The notes: generated by a model not told the origin, from the letters alone. Positions 6,741-16,097 are shown, numbered from the stretch's first letter. The stretch is 64,000 nucleotides of DNA from Parvibacter caecicola (GCF_003725335.1 NZ_QIBY01000001.1:372001-436000), one strand, 5' to 3'. Made by a program: numbers and translations.

Positions 6741-8901
6741 CTTTCTCCTCCTCGGCTTTCTTCTCGCGGCGCCCGAACATCTCCACCTCACGCGCCAGGA
6801 AGCGATGCTCGGGCAGCGACAGGTCGGGGTCGGCCGCCAAAAGCGCCCGGGCGTCTTTATGGGCCGCCTCTATCATGGCCCGGTCGCGGGTGACGTTAAC
6901 CAGCTTGAGCGCCGATGCCCCCGACTGGCGGTTGCCCAAAATATCACCCTCTCGCCGCAAGGACAAGTCGAAATCCGCCAGCTGGAACCCATCGTCGGTG
7001 GCTTCCATAGCCTTCAGGCGGCTCAAAGCCTCCGGCTTTTTAGAGGCCGACACCAAAAAAACGTGGGAAGGCAGCCCGCCGCGCCCCACGCGCCCCCGCA
7101 GCTGGTGCAGCTGGGAAAGGCCGAAGCGGTCGGCGTCTTCCACAATCATCACTGTGGCGGCGGGCACGTCCACGCCCACCTCGATGATGGTGGTGGACAC
7201 CAGCACCTGGCTCTCGCCGCTGCGGAACCGCTCCATCACCTGCGCCTTTTCCTCCCCCTTCATGCGCCCGTGCAGCAGCTCCACCCGGTAATCGGCGAAC
7301 ACGTGGCTTTGCAGAAACTGCGCCTCGGCCTCGGCGGCCACCAAATTGTCGCCCTGGTAGTCCTCCTCGCCTTCGATGGTCACCTGCGGATGGGCCGCTT
7401 CCTCTTCGTCTGCACCCGCCCGCTTGTCCCGCTCCTCCGCCGAGCAGCCGATGAGGGGGCACACGATGAACACTTGCTCCCCCGCCTTCACCCGTTCAAG
7501 CGCCATATCGTAGGCGCGGCCCCGCTGGGAGCGCTGCAGCACCGTAGTGGTGCGGGGCGCAGTGCCGCGCGGCCGGGAATGCAGGTAGGAAAGGGTCATG
7601 TCGCCGAAAAAGGTGAGGGCCAGCGTGCGGGGAATGGGAGTGGCGGTGAGGTACAGCGCATCCGGCGCCTCCCCCTTGGCCAGCAACTTCTCCCGTTGGC
7701 CCACGCCGAAGCGCTGCTGCTCGTCGATCACCGCCAGAGTGAGGTTGGGGCAGCGCACATCCGGCTCTAAAAGCGCATGGGTGCCGATGAGAACGGGAAT
7801 CTCTCCGGAAGAGAAGCCTTCCAAAAGCCGCGCTCGCTCTTCAGGGGCGGTGCGGGCGGTGAGCAGGCCGCTGGCCACGCCGGCCGCCTGAAGCAAGGGG
7901 CCGATGGAGGCGAAATGCTGCGAAGCCAGCACCTCGGTGGGGGCCATGAACAGCGCCTGCCCGCCGAAATCCACCGCCGCCGCGAGCGCAAAGGCGGCCA
8001 CTACCGTTTTGCCGGTGCCCACATCGCCCAGAAGCAGGTGGTTGGCCACCCGGGGGGCCGCCATCTCCTGGAATATCTCCCCCAGGACGCCCTCTTGCTC
8101 GTCGGTGAGGGCGAAGGGCAGCGCTTCCCGAAGCGCCGCCACTGCCGGGCCGTCCACCCTGTGGCGCACCGCCTGCAAATCGGCAACTTCCCGCGCCCGC
8201 CGCAGCATGAGGAACAGCTCCAGCAGAAACACTTCCTCAAAGGCCAGGCGGCGCCGGGCCTCCTGGGCCTCCTGCAGGGTACGGGGGCCGTGCACCGCCT
8301 GCAGGGCGCAGCTGCGGGAAGGCATCCTATAGCGCAGCCGCAGCTCCAAGGGCAGCGGGTCCTCGCAGCCGCAGGTCTCCCGCAGTGCCTCTTGCACAAA
8401 CCTCAGCATGAAGGCGGCGGACACTTTGGCGCACGCCGGATGCACGGGGATGATCTTCCCCCTCACCGGGCCCTCCCCCACCTTCTCGATGAAAGGGTTG
8501 GTCATGCGCTTGAAACCGTAATTGAACTCCACTTTGCCCGCCACCGCCACGCGGTCTCCCACCTGGAAGCTCTTCATCAGCCATGGCTGGCGGAAGCAGG
8601 TGATCATCAGAAGCCCCGTGGCGTCGGTCAGGGAAATCTCCACCAACTGCAGGTTGTAACGGGGCTTTTTCAGCTTCATCTCGTGGATGGTGCCGCAAAT
8701 GGTGCAGGACTGCCCAATGCGAGACCCCTCCACGGTGACCACCGAGGAGAGGTCGATGTAGCGGCGCGGGTAATGCTCCAGCAAATCCCGCACCGAGTAT
8801 ATGCCCTTCGAGCCCAGCGCCTTGGCCCGCGACGGGCTGACCTGGGGCACGTTGCCCACTGGCTCGTCCAGGAAAAGGGAGGCCTGAACCCTGTCAATCA
8901 T
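6715..8901 (-). CDS. recG: ATP-dependent DNA helicase RecG
   Basis: Branch-migration helicase that remodels stalled forks and Holliday junctions. The 728-residue protein has the N-terminal wedge/OB region (about residues 60-160), a Walker A motif GDVGTGKT, the DEQQRFGVGQR motif II region, TATPIPRTLAL (motif III) and the C-terminal helicase lobe ending in QLRGRVGRG with the TRG region after it. Its ATG at 8901 lies 3 bp after the fakA-like stop, and its end overlaps rsmD, so Asp23-fakA-recG-rsmD probably form one transcript, the same order seen in many Firmicutes (yloU-yloV-recG). Confidence 0.97.
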   Translation of the reverse strand: MIDRVQASLFLDEPVGNVPQVSPSRAKALGSKGIYSVRDLLEHYPRRYIDLSSVVTVEGSRIGQSCTICGTIHEMKLKKPRYNLQLVEISLTDATGLLMITCFRQPWLMKSFQVGDRVAVAGKVEFNYGFKRMTNPFIEKVGEGPVRGKIIPVHPACAKVSAAFMLRFVQEALRETCGCEDPLPLELRLRYRMPSRSCALQAVHGPRTLQEAQEARRRLAFEEVFLLELFLMLRRAREVADLQAVRHRVDGPAVAALREALPFALTDEQEGVLGEIFQEMAAPRVANHLLLGDVGTGKTVVAAFALAAAVDFGGQALFMAPTEVLASQHFASIGPLLQAAGVASGLLTARTAPEERARLLEGFSSGEIPVLIGTHALLEPDVRCPNLTLAVIDEQQRFGVGQREKLLAKGEAPDALYLTATPIPRTLALTFFGDMTLSYLHSRPRGTAPRTTTVLQRSQRGRAYDMALERVKAGEQVFIVCPLIGCSAEERDKRAGADEEEAAHPQVTIEGEEDYQGDNLVAAEAEAQFLQSHVFADYRVELLHGRMKGEEKAQVMERFRSGESQVLVSTTIIEVGVDVPAATVMIVEDADRFGLSQLHQLRGRVGRGGLPSHVFLVSASKKPEALSRLKAMEATDDGFQLADFDLSLRREGDILGNRQSGASALKLVNVTRDRAMIEAAHKDARALLAADPDLSLPEHRFLAREVEMFGRREKKAEEEKDAHHSRRS

Positions 8902-8904
8902 GGC

Positions 8905-10536
8905 CTATTCGACGGAGAACACAACCGGGTACAGCGGCTGCCCTCCGCGATGGGCGTCAATCTCCAAATCGTCGAAGCGCTCTTCGATGCGCTCGGTGAG
9001 GGCAGAGAGCGCCTCGTCGGAGAAGTCCTCACCAGCCAGCAAAGTGCAGGTGTCGGCGTCCCCGGCTTCCATGGCCTCCAAAAGCGCCAGCACCACGTCG
9101 GCCACGTCCTTGCCCACCGCTTCGATGGAGCCGTCGGCGATGCCGATGACGTCGCCGGTGGCGATGGGGCCGCCGTGGGCGTCGCGGGAATCCTTGATGG
9201 CGGTGGTCACTTCGCCGGTTTTCACCTCGGCGAAGGCTTCCGTCATCTCTTCCACGTTGCTCTCCAGCGAGGCGTCCTGATCCACCGCGAACAGTGCGGC
9301 GAAGGCCTGGGGCACGCTCTTGGTGGGCACCACGGCGCAAGGCTTCTCGGCCAGTTGGCAGGCGGACTGGGCCGCCATGATGATGTTGGAGTTGTTGGGC
9401 AGGAAGATGATGGAGGCGGCATTCACCTTTTCGGCCGCGTCCAGCAGATCTTTCGTGGAGGGATTCATGGTCTGACCACCGGAAACCACCACGTCAACGC
9501 CGAGGCTCTTCAGAATCTCGCCGTTGCCGTCGCCCGCGGCCACCGCAACGAAGCCCAGCGGCTTTTCCTGCTGTGCCTGCTCTTGCTCCAGCTTCTGGGT
9601 GCGCTCCTCGCTCTGCAGCTGCATGTTGTGGATGAACACCTCGGAAATCTGGCCCCGCTCCAGAAAGTAGGCCAGCACTTTGTCGGGGGTGTTGGAGTGC
9701 ACGTGCACCTTGAACTTCGGCACGTCCCCCACGCACAGTTCGCAGTCGCCCATGGTGGAGAGGAACTGCAACGCCTCTTCTCGGTCGAGGGTGTCGGAGT
9801 CCACCAAAAACTCGTTGCAGTAGCGGTACTGGGAGCCCTCCCAGTCGTTGATCTGCTCGATTTCCACCTTCGGGGCCGTTTCGCGGGAAAGGGCCAGCAC
9901 GTCTCCCAACGTGCCCTCCTTGCCCATGAGGGCCGAGGCGAAGCCATCGAAGAAGATGGCCAGGCCGAAGCCGCCGGCATCCACCACGCCATTCTCCTTC
10001 AGCACCGGCAGAAGGTCGGGGGTGCGCTGCACCGACGCATAGGCCTCGGACACGATGGCCTCCATGGCCTCGTTCACGCCCAGCTTCTCGCGGGCGGCCG
10101 TCTGGGCCGCCGCGGCGCTGTCGCGCAGCACGGTGAGGATGGTGCCCTCCACCGGCTTGCGCACCGCCTGGAACGCCACGTCCTGCGCACGGGAGAAGCA
10201 CTTGGCGATGGCGTCGGCGTCCAGGGCCTCCAGCCCCACGCTGCCCTCGCACAGGCCGCGCAAGATCTGGGAGGTGATGACGCCGGAATTGCCACGGGCC
10301 CCCATCAGGGCGCCGGTGGTGATGGCCTTGCGCACTTCGTCGCCCGAAGCGCCAATGGTGAGTTTCGCCAGGTTGCTCACCACGCTTTCGATGGTGAGCG
10401 ACATGTTGGTGCCAGTGTCGCCGTCGGGCACCGGGAACACGTTCAGGCGGTTTACTTCATCTTTCCTGGCGCTCAGCTGCTTGCTGGCAGAAGCGATGGC
10501 GTTCAGCACGTCGTTGGTGGTATACACATGAGTCAT
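8905..10536 (-). CDS. fakA: DAK2-domain fatty acid kinase, FakA/YloV type
   Basis: A 543-residue kinase that phosphorylates fatty acids bound to FakB (DegV) partners so that exogenous fatty acids can enter phospholipids. The N-terminal DAK2 (DhaL) domain holds the metal/ATP motif NVFPVPDGDTGTNMS at about residues 32-46 and the GARGNSGVI loop. A middle domain and C-terminal GxD-rich region (VVVSGGQTMNPST) complete the YloV architecture. ATG at 10536 has AAGGAG eleven bases upstream. It sits between an Asp23-family gene and recG, as in Bacillus. No fakB/degV gene is present in the window. Confidence 0.92.
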   Translation of the reverse strand: MTHVYTTNDVLNAIASASKQLSARKDEVNRLNVFPVPDGDTGTNMSLTIESVVSNLAKLTIGASGDEVRKAITTGALMGARGNSGVITSQILRGLCEGSVGLEALDADAIAKCFSRAQDVAFQAVRKPVEGTILTVLRDSAAAAQTAAREKLGVNEAMEAIVSEAYASVQRTPDLLPVLKENGVVDAGGFGLAIFFDGFASALMGKEGTLGDVLALSRETAPKVEIEQINDWEGSQYRYCNEFLVDSDTLDREEALQFLSTMGDCELCVGDVPKFKVHVHSNTPDKVLAYFLERGQISEVFIHNMQLQSEERTQKLEQEQAQQEKPLGFVAVAAGDGNGEILKSLGVDVVVSGGQTMNPSTKDLLDAAEKVNAASIIFLPNNSNIIMAAQSACQLAEKPCAVVPTKSVPQAFAALFAVDQDASLESNVEEMTEAFAEVKTGEVTTAIKDSRDAHGGPIATGDVIGIADGSIEAVGKDVADVVLALLEAMEAGDADTCTLLAGEDFSDEALSALTERIEERFDDLEIDAHRGGQPLYPVVFSVE

Positions 10537-10595
10537 GGGAAGGGTATCTCCTTAAGCGAACAGGCTTCCTGGCAGCCGAGGCCGCCGAAGGGGGC

Positions 10596-10943
10596 CTAGC
10601 GGCGAATCTTCACGTCCTGGACGTGCACCTCAATCGCCGACACGGGCACGCCCGCTTGGTCCTTAAGGGCAAAGGTCACTTGGTCGATGAGGTTGCGGGA
10701 CACCGTTTGCAGGTTGGTGCCGTACTCGATAACCACGTACAGGTCTACGCGCAGGCCGGCCTCTTCGCTTTGGATGGTGACGCCGCGACGCAGGCGCGAT
10801 GCGGGAAGGATCTTCGCGATGCCGTCGGCGGCGTTCGGTGCGGTCATGCCCACCACGCCATAGCATTCCATGGCCGCGTTGCCCACGATGTCGAGCAGAA
10901 CATCGTTGGCCACGTGCAGGTTGCCGGGAATCGTTGTGCTCAC
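10596..10943 (-). CDS. Asp23/Gls24 family envelope stress protein, YloU type
   Basis: A 115-residue DUF322/Asp23-like protein with the family pattern GNLHVANDVLLDIVGNAAME, then GVTIQSEEAGLRVDLYVVIEYG and a C-terminal IEVHVQDVKI. Members form envelope-associated filaments or are linked to lipid metabolism; the YloU type is nearly always found next to fakA. GTG start at 10943 follows AAAGGAGTCATC. Probably the first gene of the Asp23-fakA-recG-rsmD run, divergent from rpmB. Confidence 0.9.
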   Translation of the reverse strand: MSTTIPGNLHVANDVLLDIVGNAAMECYGVVGMTAPNAADGIAKILPASRLRRGVTIQSEEAGLRVDLYVVIEYGTNLQTVSRNLIDQVTFALKDQAGVPVSAIEVHVQDVKIRR

Positions 10944-11099
10944 GATGACTCCTTTCGGTTAATATGTTCAGTCCGCCTGCGGGCCACACGGGGCGGAAGC
11001 GGGCGGGGCTTCATCAGGTCAGCCTTTGCAGTATAGCGCATCTTCGCCGTTGGCCCCACAATAAGGCGCGCCAAAGACGGCTTTTTCCATAAGAATCTC

Positions 11100-11129
11100 T
11101 TGTAGGGCAATTCCATGTTGTGGTATAGT
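11100..11129 (+). promoter_or_regulatory. Promoter of rpmB
   Basis: TTGTAG (11100-11105) and TATAGT (11124-11129) are separated by 18 bases, a good sigma-70-type promoter 56 bp upstream of the rpmB start. Confidence 0.6.
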
Positions 11130-11185
11130 GTTTAGCGCTTTTTGTCCTCAACGGGTAAAACCGATAGAATTTGGAGTTGATTGAC

Positions 11186-11377
11186 ATGTCTAAGGTATGT
11201 GAAATTTGCGGCAAGCACCCGGTGGCCGGCCGCAGCATCAGCCACTCGCACCGCGTTTCCAACCGCGTGTTCCGCCCCAACATCCAGAAGATGACCATCA
11301 AGGACTCCAAGGGCCATGTGCGCAAGGCCAACGTGTGCACCACTTGCCTGAAGAGCGGCAAGGTGGAGCGCGCCTAG
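11186..11377 (+). CDS. rpmB: 50S ribosomal protein L28
   Basis: A 63-residue large-subunit protein, MSKVCEICGKHPVAGRSISH at the start and ANVCTTCLKSGKVERA at the end. The two CxxC pairs make this the zinc-ribbon (C+) form of L28. GGAG lies nine bases before the ATG at 11186; an in-frame ATG five codons upstream has no comparable site. It is divergent from the Asp23-fakA-recG transcript, has its own promoter and is followed by a strong terminator. Confidence 0.97.
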   Translation: MSKVCEICGKHPVAGRSISHSHRVSNRVFRPNIQKMTIKDSKGHVRKANVCTTCLKSGKVERA

Positions 11378-11400
11378 CACCTCCCCTCTCATTACATGGG

Positions 11401-11427
11401 AAAGCCCCCTCCATGAGGGGGCTTTTT
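11401..11427 (+). terminator. Rho-independent terminator of rpmB
   Basis: AAAGCCCCCTC, a CAT loop and GAGGGGGCTTT with a run of T follow the rpmB stop by 23 bases. Confidence 0.85.
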
Positions 11428-11458
11428 GTGGTTTCACCTACGAAAGACCGGCAGCGCT

Positions 11459-12178
11459 TCAGGCAATCACCAGCAGCCGCTTGCAGCTAGGACACACCCC
11501 CAGCGGCGCCTGGGCCTTGAGGTCTATCAAGCGGCCCCCCTCTATGCGGGAACGGCAGGCTCCGCAGCGGTTGCCGTCCAGCTGGCCGATGGCCACGCCG
11601 CCGCAGCGGGCGGAGGTCTTGTCGTACACCGAAAGCACTTCGGCGGACACCTCGGCCGCCACCGACTGCCGCTTGGCCTGCAGCTGGGCGATGGCCCCCT
11701 TCAGGGCGCCCCCTTGCTCCCGGAAGCCTTCCACTTCCTGGCTCTCCTGGGCTTCCACTTCCTCTTGGGCCAAGCCGATCTGGGCTTCCAGCTCTTCCAG
11801 CTTCGCGATTTCGCCGCGAATCTTCTCCTGCTCCTGGGCCACCGACTCGCGGCGGCGGGTGATGCCCGCCAGCTCTTTGCTGCGGGCCTCCACGTTGCGG
11901 AAGTCGCCATGGGCCGCCTCTATGGCCGCTTGGATGCTGGCCTGACGCTTGGTAAGGGAGGCATCCTCGTCGTTCATGCGGCCAAGCCGCTGCTTGGCGT
12001 CCTTCTTGTACTTGGACACTTTCGCCAATTGCCCGGCAAGGGCCTCTTTTTTCGTGCGTAGCTTCAGGATTTTATCCCGCTGCGGCAGCTCATCGAACTC
12101 TTTGGTCTTCTGCATGATGTCCAAATCGATGGTTTGGAGCGTCAGTAGCGCCGCCAATTCCTCTCGCTCAACCTGCAT
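11459..12178 (-). CDS. Coiled-coil protein with C-terminal C4 zinc ribbon (COG1579)
   Basis: A 239-residue protein with a long antiparallel-type coiled coil (residues about 5-180, many E/K/Q/R heptads) and a C-terminal zinc ribbon with RCGACRSRIEGG and VCPSCKRLLV. This architecture matches the COG1579/CdsZ-like proteins found next to nif3 in many actinobacteria and Firmicutes; proposed to bind nucleic acid or assist secretion, but the exact function is unsettled. Start at 12178 (MQVEREEL) was chosen because AGGGA precedes it; an upstream GTG/ATG extension of seven codons is possible. A terminator separates it from nif3. Confidence 0.85.
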   Translation of the reverse strand: MQVEREELAALLTLQTIDLDIMQKTKEFDELPQRDKILKLRTKKEALAGQLAKVSKYKKDAKQRLGRMNDEDASLTKRQASIQAAIEAAHGDFRNVEARSKELAGITRRRESVAQEQEKIRGEIAKLEELEAQIGLAQEEVEAQESQEVEGFREQGGALKGAIAQLQAKRQSVAAEVSAEVLSVYDKTSARCGGVAIGQLDGNRCGACRSRIEGGRLIDLKAQAPLGVCPSCKRLLVIA

Positions 12179-12213
12179 TAAGATCCCTTTCCCTTGCAAT
12201 AGCGGACCATGCG

Positions 12214-12237
12214 AAAAACCCGGCCGTACAGCCGGGT
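12214..12237 (-). terminator. Rho-independent terminator of the nif3 transcript
   Basis: On the minus strand ACCCGGC, a short loop and GCCGGGT are followed by TTTTC. It lies 69 bp beyond the nif3 stop and directly before the zinc-ribbon gene. Confidence 0.75.
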
Positions 12238-12305
12238 CTTTGTTGGCTTGCTGTAATTATAGCAATCAAGAGGGGTAATCGGCGGCGCAATTGCCGTCGC
12301 GCTTC

Positions 12306-13223
12306 TTAAAGACGGATGTTTTCCGGCAGCCACCAGTTCTCCGCCTGGTTCAGCACGGTGATGGCCTCCTCGGGCACCCCCGCCTTCTGACAGGCCTCTG
12401 CCAGCACGGCGGCAAGCCCCAGTTCGGACACGTCGTGGCCCAGCTCCACAATGGCCACGCCGGCCCGGGAGAGGTCCAGCGCGTCGTGGTAGCGCACCTC
12501 CCCGCACACGATGCAGTCGCAGCCGGCCGCCAACGCCGCGCGGCCCACCGGCCCCAGCGACCCCGTGGCGGTGACCACCCGCGACACCTTCGCATCGGGG
12601 GCGCCCCACACTCGCGGCTGTCGCTTGAACACCGCCGTGGCGCGGGCGGCGAAATGGGCCAGGTCGGTGCCTTTGTCCGCGGGGCGCAGCTCGCAGATTT
12701 GCCCATAGCCCAGCTTCTTCTCGCCCGGCAGCGGCTCGGCAAAGGTGCCCGTGAAGGAAAGCCCCAGCATGTTGGGGAGCATCTGGGCCGCCTGGGGGCT
12801 CACGTCAAGGGCGGTGTGGAAGTTCATGAGGGCCACGCGGCTGCGGACCGCCTCCCACACCCCCGCCCCCGGGCTGAGGGCCACCGAAGGCTCGGGCGAG
12901 AACTGGTCGGGGGCCGCAAGATAGGCGGGGTGATGGGTGAGCAGCACGTTGGCCCCCACGGCCGCCGCTTCGCGAATGGCCTCCACGGTGGGGTCCAGCG
13001 CCACGGCCACGCCGGTCACCGCAAGCCCGCGCTCCCCCACCAAAAGGCCGGTGCGGTCCCACTCTTCCGCCTGAGAGGCGGGAAACATCTTCAACAGCTT
13101 TTCTTCCAGGCCCCCGATGGTCAGGGGCGCGCCGGCCTTGGCCAGCGCCGCCGAACCACGCTTGGAAAGGGGGCCGCCCTGGCCCTCTTCGCGGGAGCTA
13201 TCTTTCTTTCCGAACAATGCCAT
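12306..13223 (-). CDS. Nif3-like dinuclear metal centre protein (YqfO family)
   Basis: A 305-residue NIF3/DUF34 protein. Metal ligands are visible in LLTHHPAYL (about residue 97), in the FHTALDV segment and in the C-terminal VELGHDVSELG. These proteins are toroidal hexamers binding two metal ions; proposed roles include GTP cyclohydrolase-like or metal-insertion functions, none firm. ATG at 13223 (MALFGKKD) has AGGAG nine bases upstream; the ATG three codons earlier abuts that site and is less likely. Neighbour of the COG1579 zinc-ribbon gene, a conserved pairing. Confidence 0.9.
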   Translation of the reverse strand: MALFGKKDSSREEGQGGPLSKRGSAALAKAGAPLTIGGLEEKLLKMFPASQAEEWDRTGLLVGERGLAVTGVAVALDPTVEAIREAAAVGANVLLTHHPAYLAAPDQFSPEPSVALSPGAGVWEAVRSRVALMNFHTALDVSPQAAQMLPNMLGLSFTGTFAEPLPGEKKLGYGQICELRPADKGTDLAHFAARATAVFKRQPRVWGAPDAKVSRVVTATGSLGPVGRAALAAGCDCIVCGEVRYHDALDLSRAGVAIVELGHDVSELGLAAVLAEACQKAGVPEEAITVLNQAENWWLPENIRL

Positions 13224-13260
13224 ACGGGTCATCTCCTAAATGAGCGAATAGGAAAACACC

Positions 13261-14076
13261 TCATTCGATGGTAATGCTGCGACGATCGCCCGTGGGGGTC
13301 GGCACCGTAACGGCCCGGTAACCAGCTTCGTACAGGGCGCGGTAACCCTTGCGGATGTCGCGGGCCACGTTGGCCGGCGCATGGGCGTCGGTGCCCACCG
13401 TAGCGGGCACGCCGGCGCGACAAAACGCCCGCAAAAGCCCGGGCGAGGGAAACATCTCGGCGCAGGCGTAATAGCTGCCGGAGGTGTTCACCTCTATCAT
13501 GCGGCCGCTGCTGGCCACCGCCTCGGCCATCTGTTCATAGAGGGGGGCAAGGCCGAAGGAAGGGTAATAACCGAATTTCTTGGCCAAATCGGGATGGGAC
13601 ATCGCCGTGAAGGGCTGGCGCGCATCGGAGGCCGCGTCGCACCACAGCTCAACGTAGCGGCGCCAGATGGCATCCGGCGCTCCCGGCTCAAGCCAGCGCC
13701 CCTTTTGGGCCGGGTCGTCGAAGGCCCAGCCGTCCACGAAGTGCACCGACCCCAGCACGATGGCATAGCGGCCGAAGTCCACCTGATCGAGGCGGCGGTC
13801 TTCCAGCGCCCCCAGGTAGTCCAGCTCCACCCCCAGCAGCACGTCCATCGACGGGCAATCTTGCGCCGCCTGCGCCACGTCCCGGTGATAGGCCTCCATC
13901 TGGGAAGCGGGCACCGACAGGTAGCCATCGGGATCGAAAGCGGACGAGAGCGGATAGTGCTCGGTGAAGGCCAAGGTGGTAAGCCCCGCCTTGCGGGCCT
14001 CGGCCGCGTACTGGGCCACCTCCCCTTCCCCGTGGCCGCAAAAGTGGGAATGGCAGTGGGTGTTCACCAGCTCCAT
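13261..14076 (-). CDS. PHP-domain phosphatase, histidinol-phosphatase (HisK) type
   Basis: A 271-residue PHP metallo-hydrolase. Motifs: NTHCHSHFCGHG at the N-terminus, TEHYPLS, GVELDYLG, GSVHFVDGW, MSHPDLAKKFG and the C-terminal VGTDAHAP, supplying the His/Asp/Glu ligands for a trinuclear metal site. Closest in form to HisK-type histidinol-phosphate phosphatases, but no other his gene is nearby, so another phosphoester substrate is possible. The start at 14076 has GGGGG five bases upstream and lies 8 bp after the desulfurase stop; an ATG at 14091 would overlap that gene. Confidence 0.85.
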   Translation of the reverse strand: MELVNTHCHSHFCGHGEGEVAQYAAEARKAGLTTLAFTEHYPLSSAFDPDGYLSVPASQMEAYHRDVAQAAQDCPSMDVLLGVELDYLGALEDRRLDQVDFGRYAIVLGSVHFVDGWAFDDPAQKGRWLEPGAPDAIWRRYVELWCDAASDARQPFTAMSHPDLAKKFGYYPSFGLAPLYEQMAEAVASSGRMIEVNTSGSYYACAEMFPSPGLLRAFCRAGVPATVGTDAHAPANVARDIRKGYRALYEAGYRAVTVPTPTGDRRSITIE

Positions 14077-14084
14077 GGCGCCCC

Positions 14085-15290
14085 CTACCATTCCAGCACC
14101 TGCCGCGCCGCCTGAGCGAACCGGGCAACGTCGTCTTGGGTGGTAAGACGCCCCATCGAAATGCGCAGGGCTCCCTGGGCATCGTCGGCCGACACCCCCA
14201 TGGCCCGCAGCACGTGGCTGGGCTCCAGCGATTGGGACGAGCAGGCAGACCCGCCGGACACCCCGAACCCCAGCATGTCGAAGCGCAAGATCATGGTTTG
14301 GCTTTCCAGCCCGTCCACCAGCACGTGCACGATGTTGGGCAGGTAATCGCCGCTGCCGGGGGCCACCTCCACCGTGGCCCGCACGCCGTCAAGGGCCGCA
14401 AGCTCCCGGTACAGGTAGTCGCGCAGGCCCCGCAGCCGCAGCTCTTCCTCTTGCTGCGCCTCCACCGCCACCTGGGCGGCGGCGGCGAAACCGGCCATGG
14501 CGGCCACGTTCTGGGTGGAGCTGCGCAGGCCGTTTTCCTGGCCGCCCCCCAAAAGGAAGGGCTCGAAGGGGGTGCGGGCCTTCAGGTACAAGCAGCCGAT
14601 GCCCTTGGGGCCACCGATCTTATGGGCGGAAAACGAGGCGGCGTCCACCCCCAGCTGCCCCACGTTCACCGGCACTTTCCCCAGCGCCTGCACGGCATCG
14701 GTGTGCATCAGCGCGCCGGAGGCGTGGGCAAGGGCGGCGAGGCGGGCGATGTCCATCACCGAGCCCACCTCGGAATTGGCGGTTTGCACCGAAACCAGCA
14801 TCACATCGGGGCCAAGGGCCCGCTCCAGCGCGTCCGGCTCCACAAAGCCCTGGCGATTGGGGGCCAAATACTCCACCGCGAACCCTTCGGCCGCCAAGGC
14901 GCGGGCCGGCGCCAGCACCGCATCGTGCTCGACGGAAGACACCAGCACCTTCGGCACCACATCCCCTTTGCCCGCCAACTGCAGGCGGCGGCGGGCGGCG
15001 CGGGCCAGGCCGAACAGGGCGCAGTTGTCGGCCTCGGTGGCGCCGGAAGTGAACACCACTTCCTGGGGACGAGCTGCCCCCAGGGCGCAGGCCAGCTGCT
15101 TGCGCGCCTGCTCCATGGCGGAAAACGCCGCACGGCCGGGGCTGTTGAGGGAGTTCGCGTTGCCCCCCAGCGCCAGGTTAAGCTTGCCGGGCACCAGGTA
15201 GGGGGCCATGGCCCCGGCCGCCTCTTCGGAAAGCGGGGCCGTGGCCGCGTAATCCAGATAGGTGTAAGTTGCAGGATCGAAATTGCTCAC
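14085..15290 (-). CDS. Cysteine desulfurase (NifS/IscS family)
   Basis: PLP enzyme that takes sulfur from cysteine for Fe-S clusters, thio-modified tRNA or molybdopterin. The 401-residue protein has YLDYAATAPLS at the start, the PLP-binding lysine in SFSAHKIGGPKGIGCLY, and the active-site Cys loop SACSSQSLEPSHVL near residue 355. GTG start at 15290, 8 bp after the rpe stop; its SD overlaps that stop. No iscU/sufU scaffold gene adjoins it, so it is not obviously dedicated to Fe-S assembly; a tRNA- or Moco-linked role is possible. Probably co-transcribed with rpe and the PHP gene. Confidence 0.92.
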   Translation of the reverse strand: MSNFDPATYTYLDYAATAPLSEEAAGAMAPYLVPGKLNLALGGNANSLNSPGRAAFSAMEQARKQLACALGAARPQEVVFTSGATEADNCALFGLARAARRRLQLAGKGDVVPKVLVSSVEHDAVLAPARALAAEGFAVEYLAPNRQGFVEPDALERALGPDVMLVSVQTANSEVGSVMDIARLAALAHASGALMHTDAVQALGKVPVNVGQLGVDAASFSAHKIGGPKGIGCLYLKARTPFEPFLLGGGQENGLRSSTQNVAAMAGFAAAAQVAVEAQQEEELRLRGLRDYLYRELAALDGVRATVEVAPGSGDYLPNIVHVLVDGLESQTMILRFDMLGFGVSGGSACSSQSLEPSHVLRAMGVSADDAQGALRISMGRLTTQDDVARFAQAARQVLEW

Positions 15291-15298
15291 GGGAAACC

Positions 15299-16003
15299 CT
15301 ACGCCTCCTTGGCCGCCAGGGCCCGCAGCCGCGCTTCAGCGGCCACTGCCCGGATGTCGCGGATGGCCGCCGCCGGGTCTTCCGCTTTGAACACCGCATT
15401 GCCGCACACCAGCACGTCGGCGCCGGCCGCAGCCACCAAAGGCGCCGTTTTCAAGCCGATGCCGCCGTCCACCTGAATGAGCGGGGAAAGCCCCAGCGCC
15501 TCGCACATCTGCGCCACGGCGGCCACCTTCCCCTCGCTGCCGGCGATGTAGCTCTGGCCCGAGAACCCCGGCTCCACCGACATCACCAGCACCATGTCCA
15601 CCAAATGAAGCACCGGCGCCAGCTCTTCCACGTCGGTGCCGGGCTTGATGCTCACCGCGCTCTTCACACCGGCCATGCGTATCTCTTCCAGCGCCTTCGC
15701 CAGATGGGGCACCGACACCGCCTCGGCATGGACGGTTATGGAATCGGCCCCCGCCTCGATGAACCAGGGTACCTGCTTGTCGGGGTTCGCGATCATGAGG
15801 TGCACGTCGAGGGGAATCTTCGCATAAGGCGCCAGCTGCTTCACCACCGGTATGCCCATGGTGAGGTTGGGCACGAAATGGCCGTCCATCACGTCCACAT
15901 GGATGAAATCGGCCCCGGCCGCGGTAATGAGGTCCACCTCCTCTTTCAGCGCCATCAAATCGGCGGACAGGATGGAGGGGGCAATCTTCACAGGCTGGTA
16001 CAC
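15299..16003 (-). CDS. rpe: Ribulose-phosphate 3-epimerase
   Basis: Interconverts ribulose-5-phosphate and xylulose-5-phosphate. From the GTG at 16003 it is 234 aa, near the usual 220. VKIAPSILSADLMAL, HVDVMDGHFVPNLTMG, LDVHLMI, MSVEPGFSGQSYI and VDGGIGLKTAP are all present, with metal His/Asp ligands intact. GTG at 16003 is favoured because GAGG lies six bases upstream and a TACAAT -10-like hexamer (minus strand, 16052-16057) would leave a short leader; an ATG at 16045 would coincide with the expected transcription start. Confidence 0.93.
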   Translation of the reverse strand: MYQPVKIAPSILSADLMALKEEVDLITAAGADFIHVDVMDGHFVPNLTMGIPVVKQLAPYAKIPLDVHLMIANPDKQVPWFIEAGADSITVHAEAVSVPHLAKALEEIRMAGVKSAVSIKPGTDVEELAPVLHLVDMVLVMSVEPGFSGQSYIAGSEGKVAAVAQMCEALGLSPLIQVDGGIGLKTAPLVAAAGADVLVCGNAVFKAEDPAAAIRDIRAVAAEARLRALAAKEA

Positions 16004-16097
16004 GCAGGGCCTCGCTTTCAACGGCAACGGGCATACAAAGTGCATCCCGCTATTGTAGCCCATGGGGCCCGGCGGCGCCTGACGCGTCCGTGAAGGT

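Noticed and set aside
7777-10599. 940-codon plus-strand frame opposite recG and fakA
   Set aside because: Shadow frame; recG and fakA are unmistakable on the other strand.
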